In this document: in pieces, positions 16,838-24,626 of the stretch
How positions within the stretch are numbered: the stretch's first letter is position 1
Layout of the letters: every line of letters starts with the position of its first letter
DNA from: Candidatus Aerophobota bacterium
Lineage (GTDB): Bacteria > Aerophobota > Aerophobia > Aerophobales > B3-G15
Assembly: GCA_030615365.1 (NCBI GenBank)
Contig: JAUWZM010000023.1
Location: forward strand, 1 to 34,810
Direction of reading: 5' to 3'
DNA length: 34,810 nt
The notes under the pieces: model-generated
Database searches by the model: none
What the model saw: the letters and a program-made list of their open reading frames with translations, nothing else
Told to the model about the DNA's origin: nothing
Translations under genes and position numbers: made by a program

Positions 16838-18017
16838 TTTTAGTAAGCTTTACCCATAGCTTCTCTGCATTTTTCCTTAGATTCGTTAAATCGCCCTCGT
16901 TTTCCAGGACAAAATCAGCTCTAAAGACCTTCTCCGAGGAGGGAAGCTGAGCTCTCATTACAGCTTCAGCTACATCTTTAGTTAAGGAAGTGCCTTCCAT
17001 TATCCTCTCTATCTGCGTATCTTTGGAGCAGTGAACAACTACAATTTCGTGCATGAACGATTCCCATCCTGCTTCAAAAATTAAAGCTGCTTCCACTACT
17101 ACTACTTTTCTGGGACTAAACTTAATTTTTTCCTTAACTACCTGCCCTATTAAAGGATGAAGAATTGAATTCAGTTTTTTTAGTTTTTCCTCATTTTTAA
17201 AAACCACTCCTCGTAATTTTTTTCGAGATACCCCTCCCTCTCTATCAAGAATAGATTCACCAAATAACTTCACCAGTTTTCCTTTGATTTCCTCTCTTTC
17301 CAGGATTAAATGCCCTATCCTATCAGTTTCAATCACATAGGCTCCCATTTCCTTAAATATACCAGCTACAGTGCTTTTCCCACAACCAATATTACCTGTA
17401 AGTCCAATTACTAAGGAAGACTTGGGGGATGCATATTCTTCAAGTATCATCTTCGCTTTAAATAAGGCTTTAGCCCGATGACTAATTTGATTTTTCTCTT
17501 TTGGTGAAAGTTCTGCAAAAGTTTTATCAAATCCTTCCGGTTGAAATAAGGGATCGTATCCAAAACCAGCTTCACCTCTCATTTCCGATATAATTTTCCC
17601 CTTGCAAATTCCCTCTACTACCTCCTCTTTCCCCTGAGGATCGATCAGAACTACCACGCACCTAAATAGCGCTCCCCTCTTTTCATCAGGAACTCCCCTT
17701 AAAGAAAAGAAAAGTTTTCGATTGTTATCCTCATACTTTGCTCCAGGACCTGCAAAACGAGAAGAAAATACCCCTGGAGCTCCTTTTAAAGCTTTCACTT
17801 CTAGCCCAGAATCATCAGCTAAAGTTATCTTTTTAGTAAAACGAGATATGGATCTTGCTTTAAGTAACGCATTTTCCTTTAGAGTACTACCTACCTCTTT
17901 TACATAAGGAAAGTTAGGAAAATCTTTAAAGGTTAATATTTTTAACCTTACATCCTTAAGTATATCTTTTATCTCATCTATTTTGTCCACATTTCTGGTA
18001 GCTAAAACTACTTCCAT
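16827..18017 (-). CDS. Fused XTP/dITP pyrophosphatase and dephospho-CoA kinase
   Basis: A single 396-aa reading frame joins two enzymes. Residues 1-197 are RdgB/HAM1: TRNVDKIDEI (7-16), LADDSGLEV (67-74), GFGYDPLF (151-158) and SHRAKA (179-184). This half hydrolyses non-canonical purine triphosphates. Residues about 202-396 are CoaE: P-loop GLTGNIGCGKST (205-216), ETDRIGH (230-236) and VVVVEAALIFEAG (about 308-320), which makes the last step of coenzyme A synthesis. Both halves keep their catalytic motifs. No stop or start lies at the junction. Its start overlaps rph by 44 nt. Adjacent rph, rdgB and coaE genes are common; a true fusion is rarer. Confidence 0.92.
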   Translation of the reverse strand: MEVVLATRNVDKIDEIKDILKDVRLKILTFKDFPNFPYVKEVGSTLKENALLKARSISRFTKKITLADDSGLEVKALKGAPGVFSSRFAGPGAKYEDNNRKLFFSLRGVPDEKRGALFRCVVVLIDPQGKEEVVEGICKGKIISEMRGEAGFGYDPLFQPEGFDKTFAELSPKEKNQISHRAKALFKAKMILEEYASPKSSLVIGLTGNIGCGKSTVAGIFKEMGAYVIETDRIGHLILEREEIKGKLVKLFGESILDREGGVSRKKLRGVVFKNEEKLKKLNSILHPLIGQVVKEKIKFSPRKVVVVEAALIFEAGWESFMHEIVVVHCSKDTQIERIMEGTSLTKDVAEAVMRAQLPSSEKVFRADFVLENEGDLTNLRKNAEKLWVKLTKNEG

Positions 18018-18732
18018 CTACTCTCTCCAAAACTTCCTTTCCGAGTTTAATTAAATCTCTTATTCCCTTTTCACCCAAATCAAGAAGTCCATCAAGTGTT
18101 TTTCGAGAAAAGGAAAATTCTTCTCCACTTACCTGAACTTCCACTATCCTTCCTTCATCAGTCATTACTAAATTCATATCTACCATAGCCCTTGAGTCCT
18201 CATAAAAGCAAAGATCTAAAAGCAGTTCATCTTCCACAAGCCCCACGCTTATGGCAGCCAGCCATTCTTTAATAATTGAGCCCTCCACTATTCCTTTCGC
18301 TCTAAGCCACTGATCTACTTCTAAAAGAGCAAGGAAAGAACCAGTTATAGCAGCACAACGGGTGCCTCCATCAGCCTGTAAAACATCGCAATCCAGCCAA
18401 ATAGTTTGATTTCTTAACATATCAAGATCAACTACTGCTCTCAAAGATCTCCCGATTAATCTTTGAATCTCATAAGACCTCCCCCCTTTTCGCTCCATTT
18501 CGCGGAAAGATCTATTAGGTGTGGCATAGGGTAGCATAGAATATTCAGCCGTAAGCCATCCTTTGCCACTTTCTCTTAAAAAAGAAGGAACCCCTTCCTC
18601 AACCATAGCAACACAAAGCACTTTGGTATTACCAAAACTTATCAAGGTAGACCCCTGGGCATATTTCACAAAGTTTCTTTTTATGACAATTTTTCGAAGT
18701 TCATCTGCTTCTCTTCCATTTTGTCTTCTCAT
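17974..18732 (-). CDS. rph: Ribonuclease PH
   Basis: A 252-aa phosphorolytic 3'-5' exoribonuclease that trims tRNA 3' ends. Family motifs are the RR.GR opening, GWLTAEYSMLPYATPNRSFRE (about 64-84), RSYEIQRLIGRSLRAVVDL (about 89-107), DCDVLQADGGTRCAAITG (about 114-131) and EDSRAMVDMNLVMTDEGRIVEVQ (about 182-204). Length matches the family (238-260). It is placed after the fumarase beta gene by 22 nt and overlaps the rdgB-coaE start, so the three appear to be co-translated. Confidence 0.95.
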   Translation of the reverse strand: MRRQNGREADELRKIVIKRNFVKYAQGSTLISFGNTKVLCVAMVEEGVPSFLRESGKGWLTAEYSMLPYATPNRSFREMERKGGRSYEIQRLIGRSLRAVVDLDMLRNQTIWLDCDVLQADGGTRCAAITGSFLALLEVDQWLRAKGIVEGSIIKEWLAAISVGLVEDELLLDLCFYEDSRAMVDMNLVMTDEGRIVEVQVSGEEFSFSRKTLDGLLDLGEKGIRDLIKLGKEVLERVDGSSFSYQKCGQNR

Positions 18733-18754
18733 TTCTTTCTCCCTGATTTGATTG

Positions 18755-19312
18755 TTAATAAACCTCGTGAGATGATTGCTCTCTTACGAGGTAAATATCT
18801 TTTCCTCTTGCATCTATTCCTACTATGGCAGGAAAATCCTGTACCCATAATTTGTATATAGCCTCTGTGGCTAAATCAGCGAAGGCTATTAACTTGGCTT
18901 TTTTTATTTTACTGGATAAATAAGCTCCTCCTCCTGCTAAGGCAAGAAAGTACACAGCTCGGTATTTCTTTAAAAGTTCTCTCATTTGAAAAGACCTCTG
19001 CCCCTTCCCTATCATTCCTCGCAGCCCTTTAGCTAAAAGAGGAGGGGTAAATTCATCCATTCGGTAGCTACTGGTAGGGCCACAGCTACCAAAAGGTTTT
19101 TTCGGTTGAGGGGGGGTAGAGGCCGTATGATAAATAATTTGATTAAACAAATTAATAGGAAGAGATTTACCCCTTTCAATTAAACTAACTAAGCGCAGGT
19201 GGGCAGCATCTCGAGCTGTATAAAAGCTGCCACTAATCAGTACCTCATCTCCTACCTTAAGGGACAGGGCAATTTCTTCACTAAGGGGAGCAGTAATTTT
19301 AATTGGGTTCAT
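18755..19312 (-). CDS. Fumarase/tartrate dehydratase beta subunit
   Basis: A 185-aa protein matching the C-terminal half of class I (Fe-S) fumarase, or the TtdB subunit. Motifs are VGDEVLISGSFYTARDAAHLRLV (about 21-43), FGSCGPTSSYRMD (about 74-86), GLRGMIGKG (about 95-103) and YFLALAGGGAYL. In two-subunit enzymes the alpha subunit carries the 4Fe-4S cluster and normally sits directly upstream. Here the upstream gene is a small membrane protein, and no alpha subunit occurs in the window. It overlaps that gene by 14 nt. Either alpha is encoded elsewhere or the role differs. Confidence 0.88.
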   Translation of the reverse strand: MNPIKITAPLSEEIALSLKVGDEVLISGSFYTARDAAHLRLVSLIERGKSLPINLFNQIIYHTASTPPQPKKPFGSCGPTSSYRMDEFTPPLLAKGLRGMIGKGQRSFQMRELLKKYRAVYFLALAGGGAYLSSKIKKAKLIAFADLATEAIYKLWVQDFPAIVGIDARGKDIYLVREQSSHEVY

Positions 19313-19526
19313 CTTTATTTTTTTTCTCTGATGTCTTGGGAAAAATTTCCTCTACGCGCGTTTGAACCCTTTTAAAAATATCAAAGATTTCTCCTAAAAA
19401 AATTCCTATGATTACCATAAAGGCAATTAAGAGTATGGGCCAGGCAAATACCAATAGAAGAGCGATTGCGAAACCAGTTACTCCTCCTGTAATTTTCCCT
19501 TTATTCTTGTTGAAAGCTTTCCACAT
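19299..19526 (-). CDS. Small DUF2273-like membrane protein
   Basis: A 75-aa protein with a charged N-terminus (MWKAFNKNKGKI), two closely spaced hydrophobic segments (about residues 14-30 and 31-50) and a basic/acidic tail. The pattern MW..F..-KGKI.G...G resembles DUF2273 proteins, which often accompany Asp23/Gls24 envelope-stress proteins. No such gene is present here. It begins 2 nt after the ftsZ-like stop and overlaps the fumarase beta start, so it is translated as part of that operon. Function unknown. Confidence 0.7.
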   Translation of the reverse strand: MWKAFNKNKGKITGGVTGFAIALLLVFAWPILLIAFMVIIGIFLGEIFDIFKRVQTRVEEIFPKTSEKKNKDEPN

Positions 19527-19528
19527 TT

Positions 19529-20623
19529 TTAGTTGTTCCCCTTTCTTAAAAAAGTAGGGATGTCCAAATTATCCTCACCATAAGTTCCCAGATCCAGTTT
19601 TTCTTGATAGAGCTTCTCTTCATCAACTTCCCCCTTTTGCTCTATCTTGATTCCGGAAGCTATTAAAATAAGGGTAACCTCGTCGGATAACTCATCGTCT
19701 ATGCTTACTCCTATACTCACTTCAGTGGTATTCTTTGCCTCTTCCTGTATAGCCAAAGCGATTTTTTTCAATTGATTTACACTAAACTTTCCTCCCCCTC
19801 TTATACCGACAAGAAAAGAGCTGGCCTCTCTTAAAGATATCTCTCCCCATAAAGGTGAAAATAGAGCCTGTTTAATCGCCTCTTCTCCAGCTTTCTCTCC
19901 CTTGCCTTTTCCCATAGTTATTTTCACTTCGCCTTTTTTCGATAAGACATTTTTTATATCGGCAAAATCTATACTAATTAAACCAGGAGTAAAAAGCAGA
20001 TATTCCATAGCTTTAAGAGAAACTTCCAAAATTTCATCTATTTTTCCAAATCCCTCTTGAAAAGAAAGTGGTCCTTGTGAGTTATGTAAAAGAAAATCAT
20101 TATTAACTATCATTAAACTATCTACAAGTTCCTCTAATTTTCCCAGAACTATTTTGGCTTGATTTGTCCTTTTTTCTCCTTCAAAGCGAAAGGGAAGAAT
20201 AAAAAAACCAACGGTTATGCAATTCATCTCTTTAGCAATTCGAGCTACTACAGAAGACGCACCTGCTCCCATTCCTTTCCCTAAGCCGCAAACCAAGAAA
20301 AGCAAATCCACATCTCTTAGAAGCTCTCTGATTCCACCCTCTCCTTCCATAGCAACCTTTTTCCCTATTTTTAAATCTCCTCCCGTTCCCCACCCCTGAG
20401 TAATAGAGTTTCCCAATAATAATTTCTCTTCAATCTCACAATTCTCCAGCTCCTTTCTACTTGTATCTACAGCAACAAACCGTATAAATTCTCTTTTCTT
20501 AAATTTCAAACGAGAGATAATTTTGCAGCCACTCCCTCCAATGCCCATTACCTTTATTTGAGGCAGGAATGGTTTAGTGGCTATTTTATCCAAAATTTGA
20601 GGAGAAGATTCAAATTCTATCAT
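19529..20623 (-). CDS. Divergent FtsZ-family GTPase
   Basis: A 364-aa tubulin-fold protein that should form the cytokinetic ring. It has the N-terminal IKVMGIGGSGCKII (23-36), ILPFRFEGEKR (142-152), the T7-loop equivalent ISIDFADIKNVL (216-227) with both catalytic aspartates (D219, D222), and a canonical C-terminal partner-binding tail DIPTFLRKGN. However, the nucleotide-binding T4 loop, normally GGGTGTG, reads GKGMGAG (115-121). The usual Asn of the T7 loop is Ser217. It is away from any mur/fts cluster. It could be the only FtsZ with a modified loop, or a second paralogue. Confidence 0.85.
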   Translation of the reverse strand: MIEFESSPQILDKIATKPFLPQIKVMGIGGSGCKIISRLKFKKREFIRFVAVDTSRKELENCEIEEKLLLGNSITQGWGTGGDLKIGKKVAMEGEGGIRELLRDVDLLFLVCGLGKGMGAGASSVVARIAKEMNCITVGFFILPFRFEGEKRTNQAKIVLGKLEELVDSLMIVNNDFLLHNSQGPLSFQEGFGKIDEILEVSLKAMEYLLFTPGLISIDFADIKNVLSKKGEVKITMGKGKGEKAGEEAIKQALFSPLWGEISLREASSFLVGIRGGGKFSVNQLKKIALAIQEEAKNTTEVSIGVSIDDELSDEVTLILIASGIKIEQKGEVDEEKLYQEKLDLGTYGEDNLDIPTFLRKGNN

Positions 20624-20645
20624 TTCTCACCCGTTTTTTAATTAT

Positions 20646-20822
20646 TCAGCCGCAGATGGACGCTGATATTTCTTTTATTATCATACAGAAGGCTAAAGGT
20701 AAAGGGCAAAAGGCGTAAGCTAAAGGTCATCAAGTTCATTACAAACTTCATAAAAACTTTTAAGAATAATATCTGCGATCCGACATTTAAACCTATCTGT
20801 GTGAATCTGTGGCTAAATAGGT
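20646..20822. repeat. Fold-back repeat family C
   Basis: About 177 bp between pheS and the ftsZ-like gene. The left end CAGCCGCAGATGGACGCTGAT and the right end ATCTGTGTGAATCTGTGGCT are imperfect inverted repeats. The interior GGTAAAGGGCAAAAGGCGTAA resembles the interior of B1, although the ends differ. Single copy in the window. Confidence 0.65.
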
Positions 20823-20832
20823 ATTCCGTTAT

Positions 20833-21840
20833 CTAAAACTGACGCAAAAACCTAATATCATTTTGGAAAAATAAACGAATATCATCAATACCATACTTTA
20901 GCATACAAATTCTCTCCACACCCATTCCAAAGGCAAATCCCTGGTATTTTTTCGGATCATAACCTACCTCTTTGAAAACTTCTGGATCCACCATTCCTGA
21001 ACCTAAAATCTCCAGCCACCCTTTATTAGCACAAACTTTGCACCCAGAACCTTTACAGATAATGCAACTGATATCTACCTCAGCGCTGGGCTCGGTAAAA
21101 GGGAAATAACTGGGTCTAAAACGAAGACGAGTCTTCCTGCCAAGCATTCTATGAACAAAATAGGTAAGAGAACCCTTAAGGTCGGAGAAAGTAATTTTTC
21201 TATCTACAGCTAAGCCTTCCACCATATAAAATACAGGAAAATGTGAGGCATCAATCGCATCTCTTCGATAGCACCTTCCTGGAGAAATCATACGAATTGG
21301 AGGATGAGTTTTTTCCATTACTCGAATTTGAACTGGAGAGGTTTGAGTTCTTAAAAGATGAGTATCATTTAAATAAAAGGAATCCTGCTCATCCCTGGCT
21401 GGATGATATTTGGGTATGTTAAGAGCTTCGAAATTATAATATTCTGTTTCTATTTCTGGCCCTGTGATCACCTGAAATCCCAAACCAATAAAAATACTTT
21501 CAATCTCTTTTAAAGTTTGAGTAATGGGGTGAAGAGTGCCTAAAGAATACTTTTTCCCGGGCAGAGTAATATCAACTCGTTTATCTCTTTTTTCACCGGA
21601 TATCTCTTTTGCTCGTCTATCTAAACTTTTCTTAAATTTTATCTTTACCTCATTGATTAGTTTTCCAATTAAGGGCCTTTCCTTTAAGGGAAGATTGGGA
21701 ATATCCTTTATAAACGTGGTGATTTGCCCCTGCTTTCTCCCTAAAAACTCTATTTTTAGCTCTTCCAGTTCCTCTTTACTGCTTGCCTGATTTATCCTCT
21801 CCTGAGCAGCTTTGCTTAATCTTTCTATCTCTTCCCTCAT
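20833..21840 (-). CDS. pheS: Phenylalanyl-tRNA synthetase alpha subunit
   Basis: A 335-aa class II aminoacyl-tRNA synthetase catalytic subunit. An N-terminal coiled coil (about 1-85, EELEELKIEFLGRKQGQI) is followed by HPITQTLKEIESIFIGLGFQV (motif 1 region), LLRTQTSPVQIRVM, PGRCYRRDAIDASH (motif 2) and GFAFGMGVERICMLKYGIDDIR (motif 3). A cysteine set (CIICKGSGCKVCANKGWLEI) precedes motif 3, as in many bacteria. Its start overlaps the leuA end by 65 nt. The beta subunit gene (pheT), usually next in line, is absent; repeat C and the ftsZ-like gene follow instead. Confidence 0.95.
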   Translation of the reverse strand: MREEIERLSKAAQERINQASSKEELEELKIEFLGRKQGQITTFIKDIPNLPLKERPLIGKLINEVKIKFKKSLDRRAKEISGEKRDKRVDITLPGKKYSLGTLHPITQTLKEIESIFIGLGFQVITGPEIETEYYNFEALNIPKYHPARDEQDSFYLNDTHLLRTQTSPVQIRVMEKTHPPIRMISPGRCYRRDAIDASHFPVFYMVEGLAVDRKITFSDLKGSLTYFVHRMLGRKTRLRFRPSYFPFTEPSAEVDISCIICKGSGCKVCANKGWLEILGSGMVDPEVFKEVGYDPKKYQGFAFGMGVERICMLKYGIDDIRLFFQNDIRFLRQF

Positions 21841-23353
21841 TCCTTCTTTCCTCCCAAGAGAGCCAGCGATTTATAGCATTAAGGTAAGCTTTGGCACTGG
21901 CCTCAATAATATCTGTACTTGTTCCTTGCCCTGAGACTAAGATATCCTTTCCTTTAATCCTCACTCTAACCTCTCCCAGAGCATCCTTACCTTTAGTTAA
22001 GGATTGAATAGAGTAATCTACTAACGTTAAGTCTAACCCACACACTTTATCTATAGCCCGGTAAGCAGCATCGATTGGCCCATCTCCACAGGCAGCCTCC
22101 TGAAAGATACGGTCATTTTTTTTAATCTTTACCGTAGCTGTGGGCAAAATTTTGTTGCCCGTAACCGTATGAATATATTCAAGAGAGTAAACTTGGGCTA
22201 TTTGAAACGTTTGCTCCTGTACTATGAAAAGCAAATCCTCATCAAATATCTCTCTTTTTTTATCAGCTAATTCTTTAAAAGAACCAAAAGCCTTTTCCAA
22301 TTGAGCATTAGTAAGATGAAATCCTAATTTTTTAACCCTTTCCTGAAAAGCATGTCTTCCGGAAAGTTTACCTAAAACCAGTTCGCTCTCTTTGAGACCT
22401 ATAGAAGAAGGAGTCATTATCTCATAAGTGGTCTTCTCCTTTAGCACTCCATCCTGATGAATACCCGACTCATGGCGAAAAGCATTTTTTCCCACTACTG
22501 CCTTATTGGGCTGAACAGGAACACCTGCAAGACGGGAGACCAATCGAGAAACCTGATAAATCTCCTGAGTATTAATGTTAGTATAGAAATGGAAAAAATC
22601 CTCCCTTGTTTTAAGAGCCATTACTACTTCCTCTAACGATGAATTACCAGCTCTTTCTCCAATTCCATTTACTGCACACTCTATCTGCCTTGCTCCCCCT
22701 ACCACTGCAGAAAGAGAGTTTGCTGTAGCCATTCCTAAATCATTATGACAATGAACGCTTAAAAGGGCCTTCTTGATAGAAGGAACATTTTGTATAATTC
22801 CCTCTATGAGAGCTCTGAATTCCTGAGGGATAGAATACCCCACAGTATCGGGGATATTCACTACCTTTGCTCCTGCTTCAATAACAGCCTCAATTACTTC
22901 GTAAAGGAACATAGATTCACTTCTGGAGGCATCCATGGGGGAAAACTCCACATCTTCAGTGTGCTGCAGAGCAAGATTAACAGCGTTTACAGCTAACTTC
23001 AAAACGTCCTGGGGGGGTTTTCTGAGTTGATACCTCATATGAATCGGAGAGGTAGCGATAAAGGTATGGATTCTTCCTCTTTGAGCTTCTTCAATAGCTT
23101 CCCCAGCTTTTTTAATATCATGGGGTACAGCTCTGGCTAAAGCAGCAATAACAGGTTCTCTTATCTGTGCAGAAATAGCTTTTACAGCCTCAAAATTTCC
23201 CAAAGAGGAAGCTGGAAAACCAGCTTCAATTACATCAACTTTAAGCTTCTCCAACTGAAAAGCAATCTTTAACTTTTCATCAACACTAAGAGATGCTCCC
23301 GGTGTCTGTTCTCCATCTCGAAGAGTGGTATCGAAAATATAAACTCTCTCCAT
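21776..23353 (-). CDS. leuA: 2-isopropylmalate synthase
   Basis: A 525-aa enzyme condensing acetyl-CoA with 2-oxoisovalerate in leucine synthesis. The catalytic TIM barrel opens with IFDTTLRDGEQTPGASL (5-21), has the metal histidines in LLSVHCHNDLGMATANSL, and the GIGERAGN loop. The linker HESGIHQDGVLK is followed by the C-terminal leucine-binding regulatory domain (about 395-510), so feedback inhibition is likely. Length is normal. Its promoter (23404-23431) leaves a leader of only about 45 nt, with no room for a T-box. It is the first gene of the operon running to polX. No other leu genes are present. Confidence 0.95.
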   Translation of the reverse strand: MERVYIFDTTLRDGEQTPGASLSVDEKLKIAFQLEKLKVDVIEAGFPASSLGNFEAVKAISAQIREPVIAALARAVPHDIKKAGEAIEEAQRGRIHTFIATSPIHMRYQLRKPPQDVLKLAVNAVNLALQHTEDVEFSPMDASRSESMFLYEVIEAVIEAGAKVVNIPDTVGYSIPQEFRALIEGIIQNVPSIKKALLSVHCHNDLGMATANSLSAVVGGARQIECAVNGIGERAGNSSLEEVVMALKTREDFFHFYTNINTQEIYQVSRLVSRLAGVPVQPNKAVVGKNAFRHESGIHQDGVLKEKTTYEIMTPSSIGLKESELVLGKLSGRHAFQERVKKLGFHLTNAQLEKAFGSFKELADKKREIFDEDLLFIVQEQTFQIAQVYSLEYIHTVTGNKILPTATVKIKKNDRIFQEAACGDGPIDAAYRAIDKVCGLDLTLVDYSIQSLTKGKDALGEVRVRIKGKDILVSGQGTSTDIIEASAKAYLNAINRWLSWEERRNEGRDRKIKQSCSGEDKSGKQ

Positions 23354-23403
23354 AAGTATCTCCTGTATCTAATACCTTGAACTACACGTCATTTTCTAAG
23401 ATT

Positions 23404-23431
23404 AGTATAGCAAAAAATAAGAAAGAGTCAA
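23404..23431 (-). promoter_or_regulatory. Promoter for the leuA-pheS-ftsZ operon
   Basis: Read on the minus strand: TTGACT (23431-23426), 16-nt spacer, TATACT (23409-23404). It lies about 50 nt upstream of the leuA ATG, which has SD CAGGAGA. Confidence 0.65.
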
Positions 23432-23516
23432 AGATTCACCAAATCTGGAACTAAGGGCTTATTTGAATTGGCGATCATTATTCAAATTACCAAATTCAGA
23501 TTTTAATGATACTGCT

Positions 23517-24425
23517 TTAATGTGTGTAAGGTGATATTAAATCTTTACCTATAATCTTCTTATGAGCTTCCAGATACTTCTCGCTAACTTTTCTTATCAC
23601 TTCTTCGGGTAGGAAGGGGGCCGGAGGAGCTTTGTCCCAGGTTAATTTCTCTAAGTAATCTCTCAAGTATTGCTTGTCAAAGCTTTTTTGTGTTTTTCCT
23701 ATCTGGTAGCTCTCTTTGGGCCAAAATCGGGAGGAATCAGGAGTAAGAGCCTCATCAATAAGAATAATCTTACCTTCGTCCAGTCCAAATTCAAACTTGG
23801 TATCAGCAATTATTATTCCCCTTGATTCTGCATATTCTCTGGCAATTTTATATAACACAAGACTCTTTGTTTTTAATTCTTCGGCTACTTGTTCACCGAC
23901 CATTTCTTGCAGTTGGTTTTGAGTAATATTTACATCATGACCTGAGGTAGCTTTAGTAGCCGGGGAGAAAATTGGTTGAGAGAGTTTTTCTGATTCTCTC
24001 AATCCATAAGGCAGCTTAATCCCGCATACAGAGCCTTCTTCTTTATACTCCCTCCAGCCTGACCCGGCCAAATATCCCCTGACCACACACTCCACTTCTA
24101 TGGGTCTTGTCTTTTTCACCAGCATCGCTCTTTCTTTTAAGATGCTTCCATATCTTCTCAAGCGTGCTGGAAAAGTCTCAATTTTAGTGCTAATTAGGTG
24201 ATTAGCAATAGTGCCCAAGGTAAAGTGAAACCAGAACTCCGAAAGAGCAGTTAAAACTCTCCCTTTGTAAGGGATGCCATTGGGAAGAACAACATCAAAG
24301 GCAGAAATTCTATCAGTAGCCACTATTAAAAGCTTGTCTTCAAGATCGTAAAGGTCACGAACCTTACCCCTTTTGAATAATTTAATATCGGGAAACTCTG
24401 TGGTTAATAAAACGTTCTCTTCCAT
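23517..24425 (-). CDS. purC: SAICAR synthetase
   Basis: A 302-aa enzyme of purine synthesis joining aspartate to CAIR with ATP. Motifs are FKRGKVRDLYDL (17-28), ATDRISAFDVVLPNGIPYKG (36-55), PIEVECVVRGYLAGSGW (about 107-123), FSPATKATSGHDVNIT (about 148-163) and LIDEALTPDSSRFWP (about 226-240). It belongs to the long (about 300 aa) form rather than the 240-aa E. coli form. No other pur genes are in the window. It is preceded by repeat B2, which separates it from aspC. Confidence 0.95.
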   Translation of the reverse strand: MEENVLLTTEFPDIKLFKRGKVRDLYDLEDKLLIVATDRISAFDVVLPNGIPYKGRVLTALSEFWFHFTLGTIANHLISTKIETFPARLRRYGSILKERAMLVKKTRPIEVECVVRGYLAGSGWREYKEEGSVCGIKLPYGLRESEKLSQPIFSPATKATSGHDVNITQNQLQEMVGEQVAEELKTKSLVLYKIAREYAESRGIIIADTKFEFGLDEGKIILIDEALTPDSSRFWPKESYQIGKTQKSFDKQYLRDYLEKLTWDKAPPAPFLPEEVIRKVSEKYLEAHKKIIGKDLISPYTH

Positions 24426-24442
24426 TTAAAATCCTTTTTATT

Positions 24443-24610
24443 TAGCCACCAAGACACGAAGACACCAAGATAAATGCGTGCATGGGCAGAAGAGTGAATG
24501 CGTTCATATGTGAATGGGTTGATAAATAAAACGCATCTACGCATTAACAGATTAACGAGATTATAAATTCATATCACTACTTTGTGCCTTGGTGACTTAG
24601 TGGCTGAACT
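24443..24610. repeat. Fold-back repeat family B, copy B2
   Basis: About 168 bp. The left end AGCCACCAAGACACGAAGAC and right end CTTTGTGCCTTGGTGACTTAG with TGGCTGAACTG match B1. The interior (ATGCGTGCATGGGCAGAAGA, ACGCATCTACGCATTAACAG) differs from B1 but has its own inverted words (ATGCGT/ACGCAT). It lies between aspC and purC. Confidence 0.8.
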
Positions 24611-24626
24611 GTGTTCGAAATCCTCT

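Noticed and set aside
23354..23516. T-box or leucine attenuator upstream of leuA.
   Set aside because: The promoter leaves about 45 nt of leader, with no specifier stem or run of leucine codons.
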